A stretch of DNA of 64,000 nucleotides from Macrophomina tecta (taxonomy: Eukaryota; Ascomycota; Dothideomycetes; Botryosphaeriales; Botryosphaeriaceae). The translations under genes and the position numbers were made by a program. The notes beneath the pieces were generated by a model. The model saw only the letters and a list, made by a program, of their open reading frames with translations, was not told where the DNA came from and did no database searches. This document shows, piece after piece, positions 1 to 11,048 of the stretch (its first letter is position 1; every line of letters starts with the position of its first letter). Location: contig JAKSGN010000043.1 of the NCBI GenBank assembly GCA_024180945.1, positions 2,728,001 through 2,792,000 of the forward strand. Reading direction: 5' to 3'.

Positions 1-1487
1 TTCGAATCAGTTGGCACGGGCTCAGCGGAACGGTAAGCCGCTGTTGCAAGGTCGGTAATCGTTCTTGCCTTCTTCTTTTGAAGTTTCTCCTGCTTCTCTG
101 GAGACGCTTCCCGATATGCATTAGCACTGGAATCGGCTGGCTGATGCGGGTGTCCAGTGAGCTGGGACGGTCAGCTTTGCCTTGTCCATGTTGATACAGC
201 CATGCTCACCTCGAGCCTCCTGCGCTTCACGAAAGCTTCACCAGACTCAGTCCTTGGAGCAGGGTTGGTCTCCCGTGCCTTGTAATCAAACCCATCCAGT
301 AGATTTGCGAAGGACGGCCTGGGAGCTGCAGCCACTGTATCCTGCGCAGGACTTTCAGAGACGTCAATTGGCTTCGAAGCACTCTGGCCATCTGGTGATG
401 ACTTAGTGTCACTGGCTGGCGTCCAACTTCGCCTTCTCACCATTGCTGGAAACATTTCCAGCGGCCGTTCTTCGGGCGAAGGTATCTGCCTATCCTGTGC
501 ATGGACTACTGCGACGTCGACGGAACTGTCACGCGAGAAATGCTTCGATGTCGTGTCCGAGGTCCTGCACACTGTAGATTTGGGAGGCTTGCGCTTGGGC
601 TTCGGGGCGTTTGCGACGTCATTGCTCTTCCCGTTCGCTACAGGCTCATCCGTTGCTTTGCTCGCCTTCTTCCGTGGTTTCTTCTCCAAGGGCTTTTGAG
701 CTTTAGGCTTCGGCTCTCCGGGCTTCGCGGGTGCTACACAGTAAGTAGTGATGGCTGCAGCAGGCTTAGCGGTGGTAGCCTTGGCCTTAAGTCTCCGTAG
801 CTTCTCCACCGCACCCCCCTTACCATCCTGCACCGAGGGATCCTCTGCACCGATGCCAAGGGCGTCCTTAATCAAGTCAGAGTTGTTTACTGCAGCCCTG
901 GGTTCCCTCTTCTTCGGCTTTTCCGCCACATCGAGGTCCGCAACGCCACCAGCAAGATCTCCTAAGCCTCCGACTACGCCAGAGTCAAGCTTCGACCTGC
1001 CCTTCGTGGTCTTTCTGGCTGGCGCGCTCTCTTCTGCCTTAGCCTTCCTTTTCCTTGGCTTCTCTGTCCCGGAGCCCTCTTCCTCCACGTGGACAACCAC
1101 CTGCTTCGCGCGCTTCCTCGGCTTCGGCGCCGTCTCAGTCGCGCTGGCGCCCTTCCCCACGCCGCGGCGAGCTGGCTTGGGCTCTTCCCCCACCGTGTCC
1201 TTTCCAAGGCTCAAGCGACGCTCCCGGACCAACGCGCCGGCACTGGCGAAGCCCAATGCCGCGCCCTGCGGTATCTCGGCGGCACGCGACCCGCTCTTCA
1301 AGCCGGCCGGTTTGCGCCCGAACAGCGTTGTCGGCGAGGGCAGGTTCGGCGAGGTGGTCACCAGCAGCAGCGATTGCGCGTCTGAGCCGGCATCGTGGTC
1401 GCGCAGGCCGGGCGGGGTTGTGATGATATCCGAGTCGGGGATGTACGGTGGCGACGAAGACAGCAAGACGAGCTCACGAGCCGGCAT
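1..1487 (-). CDS. slx4: SLX4-type structure-specific endonuclease scaffold, N-terminal part (runs off left edge)
   Basis: SLX4 is the scaffold that activates the SLX1 nuclease on branched DNA (flaps, Holliday junctions) in the nucleus. Exon 1 is 210..1487 (426 codons from ATG at 1485-1487), the intron is 162..209 (48 nt, GTGAGC...CCCAG), and exon 2 is 161 down to 1 and continues beyond the window. The visible part is a disordered, basic, Ser/Pro/Lys-rich tail starting with the LLSSSPP motif usual for fungal SLX4. Exon 1 ends in KRRRLE and exon 2 carries KARTITDLATAAYR, a block I recognise from fungal SLX4 proteins. The C-terminal SAP and SLX1-binding regions lie outside. The start is the first ATG of the open frame and the next gene is divergent. 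The identification rests on the short signature block, so it is good but not proven. Confidence 0.8.
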
Positions 1488-2374
1488 GGCGAGGCTGTGG
1501 ACGCGTGGGCTGCGGGAGAGAACGGCGAGACGCGCGCATGGGAGAAACGGTGCAAAGAGCTCGAGTCAGGGAAACATGTGGACAGGGCGGCAATGATACT
1601 TGCCGTTGGGTGCGGCGGATGGTGGACAAGGGAAGTACTGCAGCTCAGACGACCGTTTCGCGGTGGTCCGTGCGCGGGCTCGCCTTCGCGCGCTCACCTG
1701 ATGGAAAGTGCATCTCCACTCCCCATGTCCCACTTTTCGTAGTCGCGCTATAAGTTGTTGTTGACAGCCGCGTGCGAGGTCGTTGTACGAGTGCCCCGGA
1801 GACCCCGTAGGAGCAGTCTGAAATCGAGGTGACTCGCGTGTCTGGTTGGCGACCAATGGTTCCCCACCTTGAATGGACGGCGCGTACGTATGTATGTATA
1901 CCCCAGTGTCTTGGGCCGAGACATCCTCCGCATCCTCTCGCTTCAGGCATCGGCGATCCTCGCCACAAACATGCGCGTATGTCTACGCTGACAAACGCCT
2001 CTCATTTGATAGGTGTGCCACCAGCCTCAGTCAGCCGAATTGAAAAGCGTGAAGAGCCTTCGGTATGGAGGTGGAGAGTGGTCAGCGCATGGTCCAAGCG
2101 CGTAAGGCGGTGGCTAGCTCTAGAGAGCTTAGCGCTTGCTGTATTCGGCCTAGAGGCTGAAGAAAAATCATCTTATGGGCTGAGGTTCGCCATCTCCCGA
2201 CCAGATTCTCATTCTCTGGCATATAGACGTCACGGCGGTCTGGTGTTGCGTGCTTCGGTCCTTTCATTGTTCGGTCCGGCTTTTTTGATTGCTTATCCCC
2301 GCCCTCTTTTCCATTTGGATTTCCTTGTCTTTTCCCGCAGACCAAGCCCTCGTCGCATCTTCCTACCCACTAAC
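1488..2374. other. Divergent intergenic region, slx4 / sulfide:quinone oxidoreductase
   Basis: The 887 bp between two divergent start codons must hold both promoters. The reading frame of the downstream gene stays open upstream to about 1829, but that part lacks any family resemblance, and the mitochondrial presequence starts at 2375. A pyrimidine-rich leader (about 2265-2345) precedes the ATG at 2375. No clear TATA box or repeat is seen. Confidence 0.6.
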
Positions 2375-3727
2375 ATGCTGCGCAGCCGCCTAACCTCGGC
2401 AGCTTGCACTGCAGGACGCTCGGCCGTCTCTGCACAGACACCCCGGAGTTATGCTACAGTATCGCCTGTGAGCTCTGCCGCCAGAGACCACAAGGTCGTT
2501 GTTATCGGCGGCGGTTCTGCTGGTCTCGCCATCAGCCACCAGCTCCTTCGCTCCGGCAAATTTGCCCAAGATGACGTTGCCGTCGTCGACCCGGCCGAGT
2601 GGCACCACTACCAGCCCGGATGGACTCTGGTCGGCGGAGGTCTCAAGAACAAGGAGGACCTGCGGAGGCCGCTCAAGTCCTTGATTGACCCGAAGCTTAA
2701 GTTCTACAATGACAGCGTTGGCACATTCTCTCCCGAGAGCAATGCAGTCACCCTGGCCAACGGTGACAAGCTCAACTACGAGCAGCTGGTTGTCGCTCCT
2801 GGCATTAGCGTCAACTTCGACAGCATCAAGGGCTTGCCCGAGGCTCTCGCCAACCCGGATTCGCTCGTCTCGACCATCTATGGTTACAACTACTGCGACA
2901 AGGTCTTCTCCACCATCCAGAGGCTGAAGCAAGGCAATGCCATCTTCACTATGCCCGCTGGCGTGATCAAGTGTGCCGGTGCTCCTCAGAAGGCCATGTG
3001 GCTCGCCTTGGACCACTGGAAGAAGGCAGGCCTGTACAACCCCGGCAACCCTGCCGACTCACCCATCAAGATCAGCTTTGCCACCGGCCTTCCCGTCATG
3101 TTCGGTGTGCCCAAGTACAGCGCCAAGCTCGAGGAGCTGCGGAAGGAGAGGGGCGTCGAGGGCCTGTTCCAGCACGATCTTGTTGCCATTGAGGGCAACA
3201 CGGCTGTTTTCGCTCGCCCTGACGGTCAGGAGCAGGTCAAGAAACAGTTTGACTTCTTGCACACCGTGCCCAAGATGGGTCCGTACGCGTTCGTCAAGAA
3301 CAGCGCTCTGGCAAACGAGGCTGGCTACGTCGACGTTGACGATGCCACCACCCGCCACAAGAAGTACGCCAACGTCTGGTCCGCTGGTGATGCTTCCAGC
3401 CTTCCCACGTCCAAGACAGCGGCCGCCATCACTGCCGAGGCACCAGTCCTCGTCCGGAACCTGCTGCAGTCGTTGGAGGGCAAGGAAGCCGATGCGACAT
3501 ATGACGGCTATACCTCCTGTCCTCTTCTGACCGAGTATGGCAAGGTCCTGCTCGCCGAGTTCAAGTACGGTGGAGTGCCCAAGGAAACGTTTGGCGAGAA
3601 GCTCGGCATCGACCAGGCAACTCCGCGCCGTGCATTCTACCACCTGAAGAAGGACTTCTTCCCGTGGGTGTACTACAAGTCGATGGTCAAGGGTACCTGG
3701 GGAGGACCTAAGGGCTGGAGGTCTTAA
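2375..3727 (+). CDS. hmt2: Mitochondrial sulfide:quinone oxidoreductase (HMT2/SQOR family)
   Basis: A 450-residue, intronless flavoprotein that oxidises sulfide and passes electrons to ubiquinone at the inner mitochondrial membrane. Residues 1-35 are rich in Arg, Ser and Ala without acids, typical of a mitochondrial presequence. The FAD-binding Rossmann loop GGGSAG is at residues 45-50. The two redox cysteines of the family are present: Cys200 in IKCAGAPQK and Cys382 in YTSCPLLTEYGK, matching the positions of Cys201 and Cys379 in human SQOR as I remember them. The C-terminus PWVYYKSMVKG is the membrane-facing amphipathic end of the family. The start at 2375 was chosen over an open upstream extension because it gives the presequence and normal length. 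It is divergent from slx4. Confidence 0.95.
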   Translation: MLRSRLTSAACTAGRSAVSAQTPRSYATVSPVSSAARDHKVVVIGGGSAGLAISHQLLRSGKFAQDDVAVVDPAEWHHYQPGWTLVGGGLKNKEDLRRPLKSLIDPKLKFYNDSVGTFSPESNAVTLANGDKLNYEQLVVAPGISVNFDSIKGLPEALANPDSLVSTIYGYNYCDKVFSTIQRLKQGNAIFTMPAGVIKCAGAPQKAMWLALDHWKKAGLYNPGNPADSPIKISFATGLPVMFGVPKYSAKLEELRKERGVEGLFQHDLVAIEGNTAVFARPDGQEQVKKQFDFLHTVPKMGPYAFVKNSALANEAGYVDVDDATTRHKKYANVWSAGDASSLPTSKTAAAITAEAPVLVRNLLQSLEGKEADATYDGYTSCPLLTEYGKVLLAEFKYGGVPKETFGEKLGIDQATPRRAFYHLKKDFFPWVYYKSMVKGTWGGPKGWRS

Positions 3728-5341
3728 GGAAAAAAAAAAGAAAAGAAAAGAAACAGGCCCTGGGTTTGGTCTGCGATGCACTTAACTATGAGACGATAGA
3801 GTGATGGAGGCGCCAGCCTTTTGGATTGCAAATGATTCTTTCGACCCTTTTTGTCACAAATACTTCATTTTCGTCCGACCCTTGCTCTCCACATTTGCTC
3901 TCGTCGACCAAATTCATAATAATGTCATGTACGAAGCTGCAAAGGGATTTAGCGGTGGTAATTTGACAAGGCAAAAGAATGGCTTACACGCGTCAACTCT
4001 ATGGATGACACGTTGGTCATGATCGATACTCCAGCCAGGGCTTGGAGCGTGCTACGCTGGGGAAATTGTCTGCTACTAAGCCCTCTAACACGCCTTATAC
4101 CGCGTTTATCAATGTGCAGAGTACGGTTTGATAGCGAAGATTCACTTGTATGATCACAAGATGAGCGGTGGACTATAGCCGTGCGTGACAGGCTCGGGAA
4201 TGCGGCAGCTCTATGCTAAGCTAGTAGAAAGGAGGTCACTTACAGATCTTAGCAGCCGCAATAGTCATTCCCTTATTCCCGCGCCATCGCTGGATCGCGC
4301 AAAACAAGAACCAGCCAGCTGTGAGCGCAGACAAGTATTTCACCCCGAGAATGGTTTCCAACAGGAGCACGGCTCAAGAGAGAAAATCAGATTACGTGTT
4401 CGGTCCTCCAACCGAAAGCTGATGCTCTGCCGGCTGATATTCCCGACCTCCAGCGAACGCAGGGACGGAACGCTTTGGTCATAGGGCGCGGGCCGCGACC
4501 CAACTCGGTCCGATCAAAATTTGCCCCCATGTAGCACAGACTGGAGATTTTCCTGTTCACGGTGACGGGTTGGCCCTTCCTGACCGTCGTCCGCGGACTA
4601 CGCGGTCGATCTGAAGATCGCAGAACGCGGGGTGCAGTCCTCTTGACGATGCGCAACGGATTAGTCTGCAGACGCTCCATCCACGACGCATCCGATCTGC
4701 TGTCGGTATCGAGACCGGAAACATCAACTGCTCCTTTGCCAACCCCGCTCTTGATTCTCCATTTCTGGGGGCGAGAGAGATTCCGCATTGAAACCTCGGC
4801 TCCATGTTTGTAGTATATTGCTCTGCCCCGGTCGGACGGCGGATCATGGGTTCTGCCGCAGCTGCTTTTCGGGATGGCGTCAAGGCCATAGCGTTGCCGT
4901 TTCCTCGGACATAGGGGCCAGAACCCGCCAGCGAATGGCGTTTCAAAGCTTGACACATTGGCGCGCACAAGGAGGCGCCGAGCCGCACTGCGCGCTTCCG
5001 CGCAGATCAAGGCCGAGACTGCAGGATGAAGTTATGGCCGGAACAGGCAGCTGAGCCGTCTACTTCCCTTCGTTCAGGTCCTTTTGAGCACCGAGCGCTG
5101 AGGATCCTCCCGTTGTTGTGTGATAGTGAGGCTGTGGCAAGATCCTTCCTCGCTGCTTTGGCCCACATCAACCCCGAACTCGGTCTGGAATCCTCCCCCG
5201 TGATGGCCCCGATCTTTCCTTTCAAAACCCCCTGCTTCGCTCCAGGGTTTTGGGACTGTCTGATGGTCTGCTCCACTCTTTTCATCTTTCCAACTCCATC
5301 CTCTTTCTACAGAGCTCGCTTTTCTTACCTGCATCATCCCA
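3728..5341. other. Intergenic region, no supported gene
   Basis: About 1.6 kb between two genes on the same strand. It starts with an A-rich stretch just after the oxidoreductase stop (3728-3752). Open frames here, the longest 207 codons on the minus strand at 4387-5010, are Arg-rich and show no family resemblance. Nearer 5342 the sequence becomes pyrimidine-rich, as expected for a leader of the following gene. Confidence 0.5.
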
Positions 5342-6544
5342 ATGGCGGACGCCTCACCGACAGACATCAAGATCTCCTGCATAGCCGCCGGGTTCACACT
5401 CGGGTTTGGCTACCTGACAACATGGGATGCCTGGAAAGTCACAAGTTCAATGCGTAACCCGACGCGCAGCCTCTTCGTTTGGATGGTCTGGTCCGAATTG
5501 GTCGTCAATCTTGCCATGGCCATCATTGCTTGGCTCTTTTTGTTGGGATATATCAAGTCCGCCTTTGGCACATACTTCTCTATTGGTGAGACCTCGTCCC
5601 CTCATCCTGCAATCGCTTTCTCGCTGACGCCACGCAAGTTGTCCTCTGGGTCGTCCAAATCCAGTTCATTCTCCAGATCATCATCAATCGCATAGCAATC
5701 ATTACTGTAGACAAGGTGCTGTTGAAGAAAATCAGGATTATAACAATCTGCTTCATTACCGCCATCAATATCTCTGTCTTCTGTATCTTCATTCCCGGCC
5801 ATCTGGCAATCAATCCGACATATGTCAGGGTGAATGCCGTTTGGGACAAGGTACGGCCACCTTGTAGTATCACAATTCCATCCGAGCTTACGAAGACGTA
5901 GATCACCAAAGTCCTGATCGGTGCCAACGACGCCGTCCTCAATTACTTCTTCATCACTCAAGTAAAGAAGAGGCTAGTTGCCAATGGTCTCCAAAAGTAC
6001 AACAAGCTCGCTGCCTTCAATATGCGCATCGCCTTAATCTCGGTCGGCATGGACGTAAGCTGCAAGGCGCTTCTCAGACTGGACGTTCTCCGCTAACACC
6101 GCACAGTTCCTCATCATCGGCACTATGTTTCTGAAAAACGGTGCTGTATTTCTCCAATTCCATCCAGTTGCCTACACCGTCAAGCTCAAGATCGAGTTAT
6201 CCATGGCCAACCTCATCCGGCGCATCTCCAAGGAAGCGGTGCGCGAGCTCAACATCAATGCCGGCGACAGCTCCAGCATGGTGCGCAGTCGCCGCGATTT
6301 CGGCGCAGGGGATACTTTCGCGGAAATTTCGGCGCAGAAGAACGGGAATGACGTGGAACACGCGCTGGAGGAATTGGGCCACATTCACCAGAAGCGTGAG
6401 TACACGGTTAGAGTGTCAAATGCGGTGAAGTCACCAGGTGGAGCCAATCACAATGGACGGTCGAGCAGCACCTCAAGCAAACCCGATAGTGAGTATCCGA
6501 CCAAGACAGATGCTGCTTCGGATGAGACGCCCTTGCACTGGTGA
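5342..6544 (+). CDS. Seven-helix integral membrane protein of unknown function
   Basis: Four exons: 5342..5585, 5639..5850, 5902..6054 and 6107..6544; introns of 53, 51 and 52 nt with GT...AG ends. The spliced product is 348 residues. About seven hydrophobic segments are seen in the first 250 residues, in order near ISCIAAGFTLGFGY, WMVWSELVVNLAMAI, VVLWVVQIQFILQI, IITICFITAINISVF, DAVLNYFFITQV, IALISVGMDFLIIG and LQFHPVAYTVKL. A hydrophilic, Ser-rich tail of about 90 residues follows. The layout recalls a G-protein-coupled receptor, and I have a general memory of similar uncharacterised proteins in other Pezizomycotina, but I know no substrate or ligand. Reading frame is kept across all three introns. 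A further intron in the C-terminal tail cannot be excluded (GTGAGT at 6397). It converges with the rhamnosidase relic. Confidence 0.8.
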
Positions 6545-6649
6545 ACGTTTCGTGGACTTTCTCGGTACTTCAAATTTTCCTTTGTAATTCAATTCAAACT
6601 TATGTAACTAAGACCTTGAGCGCGCTCCGCTTTACGATCATATCGTTAG

Positions 6650-7879
6650 ATTATATGTGCCCTGCCGAAAGGTCACCTTGCCACCCTTCGAGAAAGTCTA
6701 CGCGCCGCCCATGCGAGCGGCCATGGCCTCTGTGATATTCGTAGGGAGACTGACTGTTGCCACTGTTCCGAAAGGCACCGTAACTTTGAGAGTCACCTCC
6801 ACATCGCTTTCTCCTTTCAAAGTCCGCCGCAATAACCACGTCCTATAAGTTTCCCCCACAGTCTTCACCCCAACACCGCCCCATAAAACCACTCGAAGAT
6901 CATACCCAGCATGTCATGGCGCTTGCTTCTGCATTCATCTTGCCAAAACTCCAATAACGTCGTCCCCCCTCTACGCAAAAACCGCATGTATGACGGATGC
7001 TCGTTCTGCCTCGCCATCTTCAGGAGCAATTCCGGCCTCCGTACATCATCCAGCGTATTGAACAAGTTCTTCAACCCAATTTCTCCCCCACCCCCAACCT
7101 TATCCTCCCATCCGTCACATCCCCCCAAGAATGCACGCCTCAAATCCTACACAGACTCCTCCGGCACGAACCCAAACCGCAGCGCAAAAGCCTGCGCAAC
7201 AGCATCGTGGTCCCTCTTCTCCGGCTCATCCCTGCTCGTATAATGCACGTACGGCCACTCGGAGTCCTCGCTCCTAACCAATAAACGTTCACTGTATATC
7301 CGCTTGATCCTCTCCGCCTCCGCCTCCCAGTACTCCGTCTCCTCCCGCTTCTCCAGAATCGCCGCAAAGCGCACCAGACACCGCAGACACTCGTAATAAA
7401 ACACGGTCTCGATATTTGCCTGGTTGTTCCCGTGGGCAATGCCCCGGCCCCAATCGCCCAGTCCATGCTCGATCAACCCGCCATCCCACTCCTCTGTCTG
7501 CATATACCGCATATACCTCACCCCCACCTCATACGACCTTGCGTTAATCGCATGCATCGTCCCATAGTACTTTCGCAAGAGGTCCGGAATCAGCACCACT
7601 GCGCACACCCACGTAATCACAGCGTGCATCGGGCGCCATGGTCTGGGCCAGGCCGTGCCGCTCCTGCGCGTCGAGGATGTTGTCGAGGATCTTGGAGCGC
7701 AGCGCCTCGATGCCGCGGACGCACTGCGTCGAGGCGGACAGCATCTGCGTCACCTCCAGCCAGCCGAACTTCTCGATCTGCGGGCAGTCGGTGTGGTAGC
7801 AGAACAGGTTGCAGGGGAGCGACCGCTTGCACGCGGATATCCGCGCGTTGACCCCAGGCAGCTCGGCATTGGGACGCAA
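6650..7879 (-). pseudogene. GH78 alpha-L-rhamnosidase relic (frameshifts, internal stop, missing N-terminus)
   Basis: Reading from 7879 downward, pieces of one glycoside hydrolase family 78 protein appear in order: TDCPQIEKFGWLE (the family's catalytic-domain entry motif), then GLIEHGLGDWGRG and NNQANIETVFYYECL, then LKNLFNTLDDV, SYMRFLRRG and TTLLEFWQDECRSK, then a beta-rich tail with KVTVPFGTVATV. They are not in one frame: a frameshift plus small deletion lies near 7628, an in-frame TAG at 7147-7149, and another shift near 6870-6890. Only about 400 of some 800-900 expected residues remain; the N-terminal sandwich domains are gone. The TAG could come from CAG by one C-to-T change. An active enzyme would release L-rhamnose from plant polysaccharides or glycosides; this copy cannot. 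Confidence 0.78.
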
Positions 7880-8035
7880 GAGTCTCTGACGGTCATCGGT
7901 ATCCCGGGAGCGCTGTCGACCGTCTACTGCACCGTCGGCCTTTTAGCAGTTGGCAAGATCGGCCGTGTCAAACGCCTGGTCGTCAGCGCGGCGGCGATGG
8001 AGCAGTGTGCCTTGGAGGATGTGGAGAGAATGTGA
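7869..8035 (+). pseudogene. Fragment of an MFS sugar transporter
   Basis: The frame ending at 8035 reads SLTVIGIPGALST, VYCTVGLLAVGKIGRVK and RLVVSAAAM, which resembles two adjacent transmembrane helices in the C-terminal half of sugar porters, with a variant of the (D/E)xxGRR loop. Resemblance starts abruptly near 7869, where the rhamnosidase relic on the other strand ends, and stops near 8005, followed by unrelated codons and a stop. It is therefore a fragment of about 50 codons, not a gene. It is not a copy of the intact transporter at 8284-10228 in any way I can align by eye. The family call is moderate because the piece is short. Confidence 0.45.
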
Positions 8036-8283
8036 GTGGAGTGAAGATCCGGCATGATAACGATCAATGTGGGAGAACCACAGCAATTGCAATCTTTACC
8101 AATGGTATAATGATTCTCAATATGATACATCCCTTGCTTCTCTCATTTCATAGTGAACCTATAATTGGCACTTTCAGAGGCGGCAAGCTTGTGGCTTACC
8201 GTTTCGGGCCAGCTTACACAAAGTAGTGTTTGACAGACCACCGCTGACGACTATTCGGCCTTGTCCAAATCAACTGCCACGTG

Positions 8284-10228
8284 CTACCGCGCCAACTCCG
8301 CTTCAGTCTTACTGAGCTCGGAATTCTCCTGTTCCAAGAACTGCACCGGCCTTTTTTTCGAGATTGCCTCCAGGCTCTTCGTGACAATGAGTGGTGGATT
8401 GGTCCGGTAATACGCGTCCAGATCCTCCAGGCTACGGTTGGCTGCGGCATTGTCAGCAGGAGCAGCCATTCAACATGCTGGACAATTGGCTCAATAACAT
8501 ACCGGTTTCAGGGTAAACAAAGTATATGACCGGCAGGAAGACGGCGTTGAAGACAGTCCATACAATCCAGAACCGCCACCCGAGGTTCTGGATGCCGATG
8601 GGCGTAATCTCGACAATAACGAAGTTCGTGATCCTGCACAGAACGCTTAGTTGCTCATCAAACAACGATCAGTATCCAAAGTTGTCTTACCAGTTCGTAG
8701 CTGTCGCAACTGCTGCGCCTTTGGTTCTCATCGGTAGGCTGTTAATCTCTGTAGGAAAGAGCCTGGTCGAAATGTCAGCTTGGCATCATGATGCAAGTAC
8801 CGGTACCTTTCCCTACCATGGCACCCCAAGCATACCAATGCCGAAGGCGATGTAATACAGGAAAAAGAAAGCAATGGAAGCTTTGCCAAAGGTATCACCG
8901 TTACTGGCGCTTTCCGCAAAACGAAGGAGGATAGTAATGACTAGGAAAGACAAAAACTGCCCGGCAGTTGACAAAAGCATGAAACCTCGTCGGCCGAATC
9001 TTTCCACCATCAGCACAGCCACGCCGGAGAAGACGAAGTAGGAGCTGGCGTTGCAGGCTGTCAAAAGACGTGCCATTTGATTCGACAGCCCGACTGATTC
9101 AATAAAAACAGTGGGCAGGTAGTAGCTCGCTATGTTGATTCCTTCGAATTGCTGCATGAATTGTGTTCCAGCGCCAAGTAGAAGGCGACGGATCGTTTTG
9201 GTAGATCCGATATTGCGGCCACGGATGAGATCTCTCCACCTCGTAGCGTGCTCTCGCTCGTATTTGACGCTGTACTCAATGGTGCGCATTTGCGTTATGA
9301 TGTGTGGGTCATCTTTGGATTTCGCTTCGAGGCAGGCAAGTACGAGTTGAGCTTCTTCCTTGCGGTTGTTTCCGATAAGCCAGCTGGAAAAAGACTCAGT
9401 TACGCGCGTGCATTTAGAAACAGCGCCCTATTTCCCAGCTTACCGTGGGGATTCCGGAAGCCACGGTACTGTGGCCCAGAGGATGAAGATAAAAAAGAAC
9501 TGGAAGGCAAGCGGGAAGCGCCAGGCAACTGACCCACCCCTGAAAGAGAGCCCGTAGTTGATCCAGTTAACGAGGCAGAAGCCTGCGATGTTCATCCACA
9601 TCTCCAGTAGGACAAGCTTCCCTCTCCACTTGGCCTGGGCGGTTTCGGTCTGCCAAATGGGAGCTGTTGCTGTGTTGATGCCGTTTCCAAGCCTGGAGGC
9701 ATCAGCCTCCTGACAAGGTTTTTATTTGTTGTAAAGCCACCTACCCAAGGATGATGCGGCCAACGAACATTTGTGCCAGACTGTAAGAGGTTGTCTGGAT
9801 CAGGGCTCCAACTGCCATGGTTGTCGTACCGAGCAGAACCGACTTCTTCCTGCCGAGTCTTTCGCCGATGGTGAAGGCAACGATGGCGCCGAAGAAACAG
9901 CCCACATCGTAGATAGCCGTAACTGTGGACAGCACTTTCGTTCTTCCTGGGCCAACGAGGTCATGAAGCTCTAGAAAGTCTTGCGTGACGACGACCCCGC
10001 CTTGCCACAGGTCAGTATCTTTCGTCGAGGCCAGAAGCAAGACACTGACTGAAAACACCCTGATCGTAGCCAAAAAGCGTCATGTCTGTAGCACATGCGA
10101 CCTTCGCAGAAGTTAGCATCATTTTTGATCCTGACGATGACGTGTGAGCATACCGTCAACCAAAAGGTAAGCCAGCCCCCGGTCAGGCCCAAAAAGGGCC
10201 GCTTTTTGGAAGTCTTTTGAACAGTCAT
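8284..10228 (-). CDS. MFS sugar transporter (sugar porter family), eight exons
   Basis: A 519-residue plasma-membrane sugar importer. Exons (5' to 3'): 10154..10228, 10050..10101, 9745..10000, 9444..9692, 8817..9383, 8691..8762, 8503..8633, 8284..8441; seven introns of 49-61 nt, frame kept throughout. The sugar-porter landmarks appear in order: FGYDQGVF in helix 1, ERLGRKK between helices 2 and 3, VGRIILGLGNG, PESPRWL after helix 6, QQFEGINIASYY in helix 7, VERFGRRG between helices 8 and 9, and YPETANRSLEDLD at the end of helix 12. About twelve helices fit. The sugar carried cannot be told; a neighbouring rhamnosidase relic makes plant-derived sugars a guess only. A TATA-like element lies about 65 bp upstream of the ATG. 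Confidence 0.93.
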
Positions 10229-10293
10229 ACTGACTCAAGTAACCATTACATGTGTTTCCCGGGTACCAGTCAAGTAGAGGGCAGTGTCTGAGT

Positions 10294-10303
10294 TTTATAA
10301 ATA
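10294..10303 (-). promoter_or_regulatory. TATA-like element upstream of the sugar transporter
   Basis: TATTTATAAA on the minus strand, 66-75 bp upstream of the transporter ATG at 10226-10228. The placement and orientation fit a TATA box, but no transcript start is known. Confidence 0.4.
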
Positions 10304-11048
10304 GAGAGAGTCATGAAAGATTGTGTTAGTTACAGGTTTGCGGGGAAGCCTGAGGAAACCCTCGTCTGCCGATCAACCAGTAACACCCGACGGCAATAGC
10401 CAGTTGAGGCAACCCGAGCAGAATGGTCTCCGCTCATACACAGGACAGTCGAATGATGGAAGGCGATCTACATGTCTTTCCGGGTACCACAGGAAGGTAG
10501 TTGGCTTTCGTTGGCCAGCAACCTGCCGGGGTCTGATCAAAGTGCGGGGGCTGATGTCAGAGCACAGCCGACCGGCAAAATATGGGGCGACTCAGTTTTG
10601 GAGTCAGGCAGTGGAGAAATATGTACAAAAACTACTTCCCGACTTACCATGGTGCTATTTGATACTGGCCAAAATGAGAGAAATCAACCGATTGCATTTG
10701 AATTCCTCAAAATGCGCTGCTCCAGCAAATCTGGTCGTCCAGGGTCGGGAAGCAATACGCTCTGGCGGTGATAATGATCTTGACAAAATGTCATCACTTG
10801 AGAAAGGCAAAGGGCGAAGCACACTTTTTCCTTTGAAGGTAAGCAAAATTTATGAACAAAAGCTGTACTCTTTACATCAATAGTAAAGATAACTCATCCA
10901 GAGCCTTCTTTACATTTACCGCAACTCGTCTGAGAACTCCCAGTCTGCCACCAACCTTGCCAATGCGATGCTATAATCAAAAGGAAAATGAAACTAATGC
11001 ACACTATCCTCCACATATCCTTACCACAGCAGGAGTCGCTTTCAAAAT
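10304..11048. other. Intergenic region, no supported gene
   Basis: About 0.75 kb between the sugar transporter promoter and the 3' end of the secreted-protein gene. A 186-codon frame on the plus strand (10323-10883) has no recognisable domain, an odd composition and no leader; I treat it as chance. Confidence 0.5.

Noticed and set aside
1829..2374. 182-codon N-terminal extension of the sulfide:quinone oxidoreductase frame
   Set aside because: It has no family resemblance, and the mitochondrial presequence begins at 2375, giving the normal length.
4387..5010. 207-codon Arg-rich frame on the minus strand
   Set aside because: It overlaps frames of similar length in other phases, has no domain, and lies in the promoter region of the membrane protein gene.
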